Assembly (NCBI GenBank): GCA_002358875.1
Contig: DEPS01000178.1
Coordinates: 64,218 to 69,826 of the forward strand
Length of the DNA stretch: 5,609 nt
From: Lachnospiraceae bacterium UBA3386
GTDB lineage: Bacteria > Bacillota > Clostridia > Lachnospirales > Lachnospiraceae
Direction: 5' to 3'
The position numbers and the translations under genes are program-made. This document shows, piece after piece, positions 5,543 through 5,609 of this stretch (its first letter is position 1; each line of letters opens with the position of its first letter). The notes beneath the pieces were generated by a model that saw nothing but the letters and a program-made list of their open reading frames with translations, was not told the DNA's origin and did not search any database.

Positions 5543-5609
5543 TAGCGAGGGGGGGACTTGAACCCTCGACACCGCGGGTATGAACCGCGTGCTCTAGCCA
5601 GCTGAGCTA
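5543..5609 (-). tRNA. tRNA-Met(CAU), elongator type, 5' end outside the window
   Basis: The minus strand reads as a tRNA from position T8 onward: D-arm GCTC...GAGC, anticodon stem CGCGG/CCGCG with loop TTCATAC (5584-5578), anticodon CAT (5582-5580), variable loop GTGTC, T-loop TTCAAGT (5562-5556), acceptor 3' strand CCTCGCT (5550-5544) and discriminator A (5543). The loop and stem GGTTCATACC resemble elongator Met; initiator and tRNA-Ile2 genes usually carry GCTCATAAC. The missing first seven bases should be AGCGAGG. No CCA is encoded: the discriminator is followed by CG. The T-stem GAGGG/CCCCC has one A-C mismatch at its second pair. A strong terminator follows. Confidence 0.93.

Noticed and set aside
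5543..5609. Initiator tRNA-fMet or tRNA-Ile2 (both also CAU)
   Set aside because: The anticodon loop context GGTTCATACC fits elongator Met; both alternatives usually have GCTCATAAC. The 5' acceptor bases are outside the window, so a small doubt remains.

Overview
The window looks like chromosomal DNA from a clostridial Firmicute, most likely of the Lachnospiraceae type. The inference rests on AGGGGAGG/AAGGAAG-type ribosome binding sites, AT-rich promoters beside moderately GC-rich genes, the form of the class A penicillin-binding protein, and a tRNA without an encoded CCA end. No single marker fixes the genus. It holds four protein genes and one partial tRNA gene, with no insertion sequence, phage gene or CRISPR array.

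Layout: a YigZ/IMPACT-family gene (61-693, minus) is transcribed divergently from a large bifunctional class A penicillin-binding protein gene (1016-3697, plus). The 322-base AT-rich gap between them carries a good minus-strand promoter with an inverted repeat over its -10 box, a perfect extended -10 promoter for the plus gene, and several short degenerate tandem repeats, including a 15-base-period array around the plus promoter. Downstream of the PBP gene is a perfect 20-bp terminator hairpin (3776-3825) that probably serves both strands. Three tandem repeats of 19-20 bases follow, and the third contains the end of the next gene.

The rest reads on the minus strand. In transcription order it holds an elongator tRNA-Met(CAU) whose first 7 bases lie beyond the window, its terminator, a membrane-anchored phosphodiester glycosidase (NAGPA-domain) protein (4530-5474), and an unrecognised four-helix membrane protein (3957-4421).

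Functionally, the PBP polymerises and crosslinks peptidoglycan outside the membrane. The NAGPA-domain protein probably acts on a sugar-phosphate linkage of an envelope glycan, so two of the four genes are tied to the cell surface, although they lie on opposite strands and need not be co-regulated. Overall this is ordinary housekeeping DNA. The features most worth checking are the repeat-rich PBP promoter, the segregated-charge PBP tail, the repeats at the end of the small membrane protein gene, and the glycosidase gene's position directly behind a tRNA terminator. I found no clear new system.
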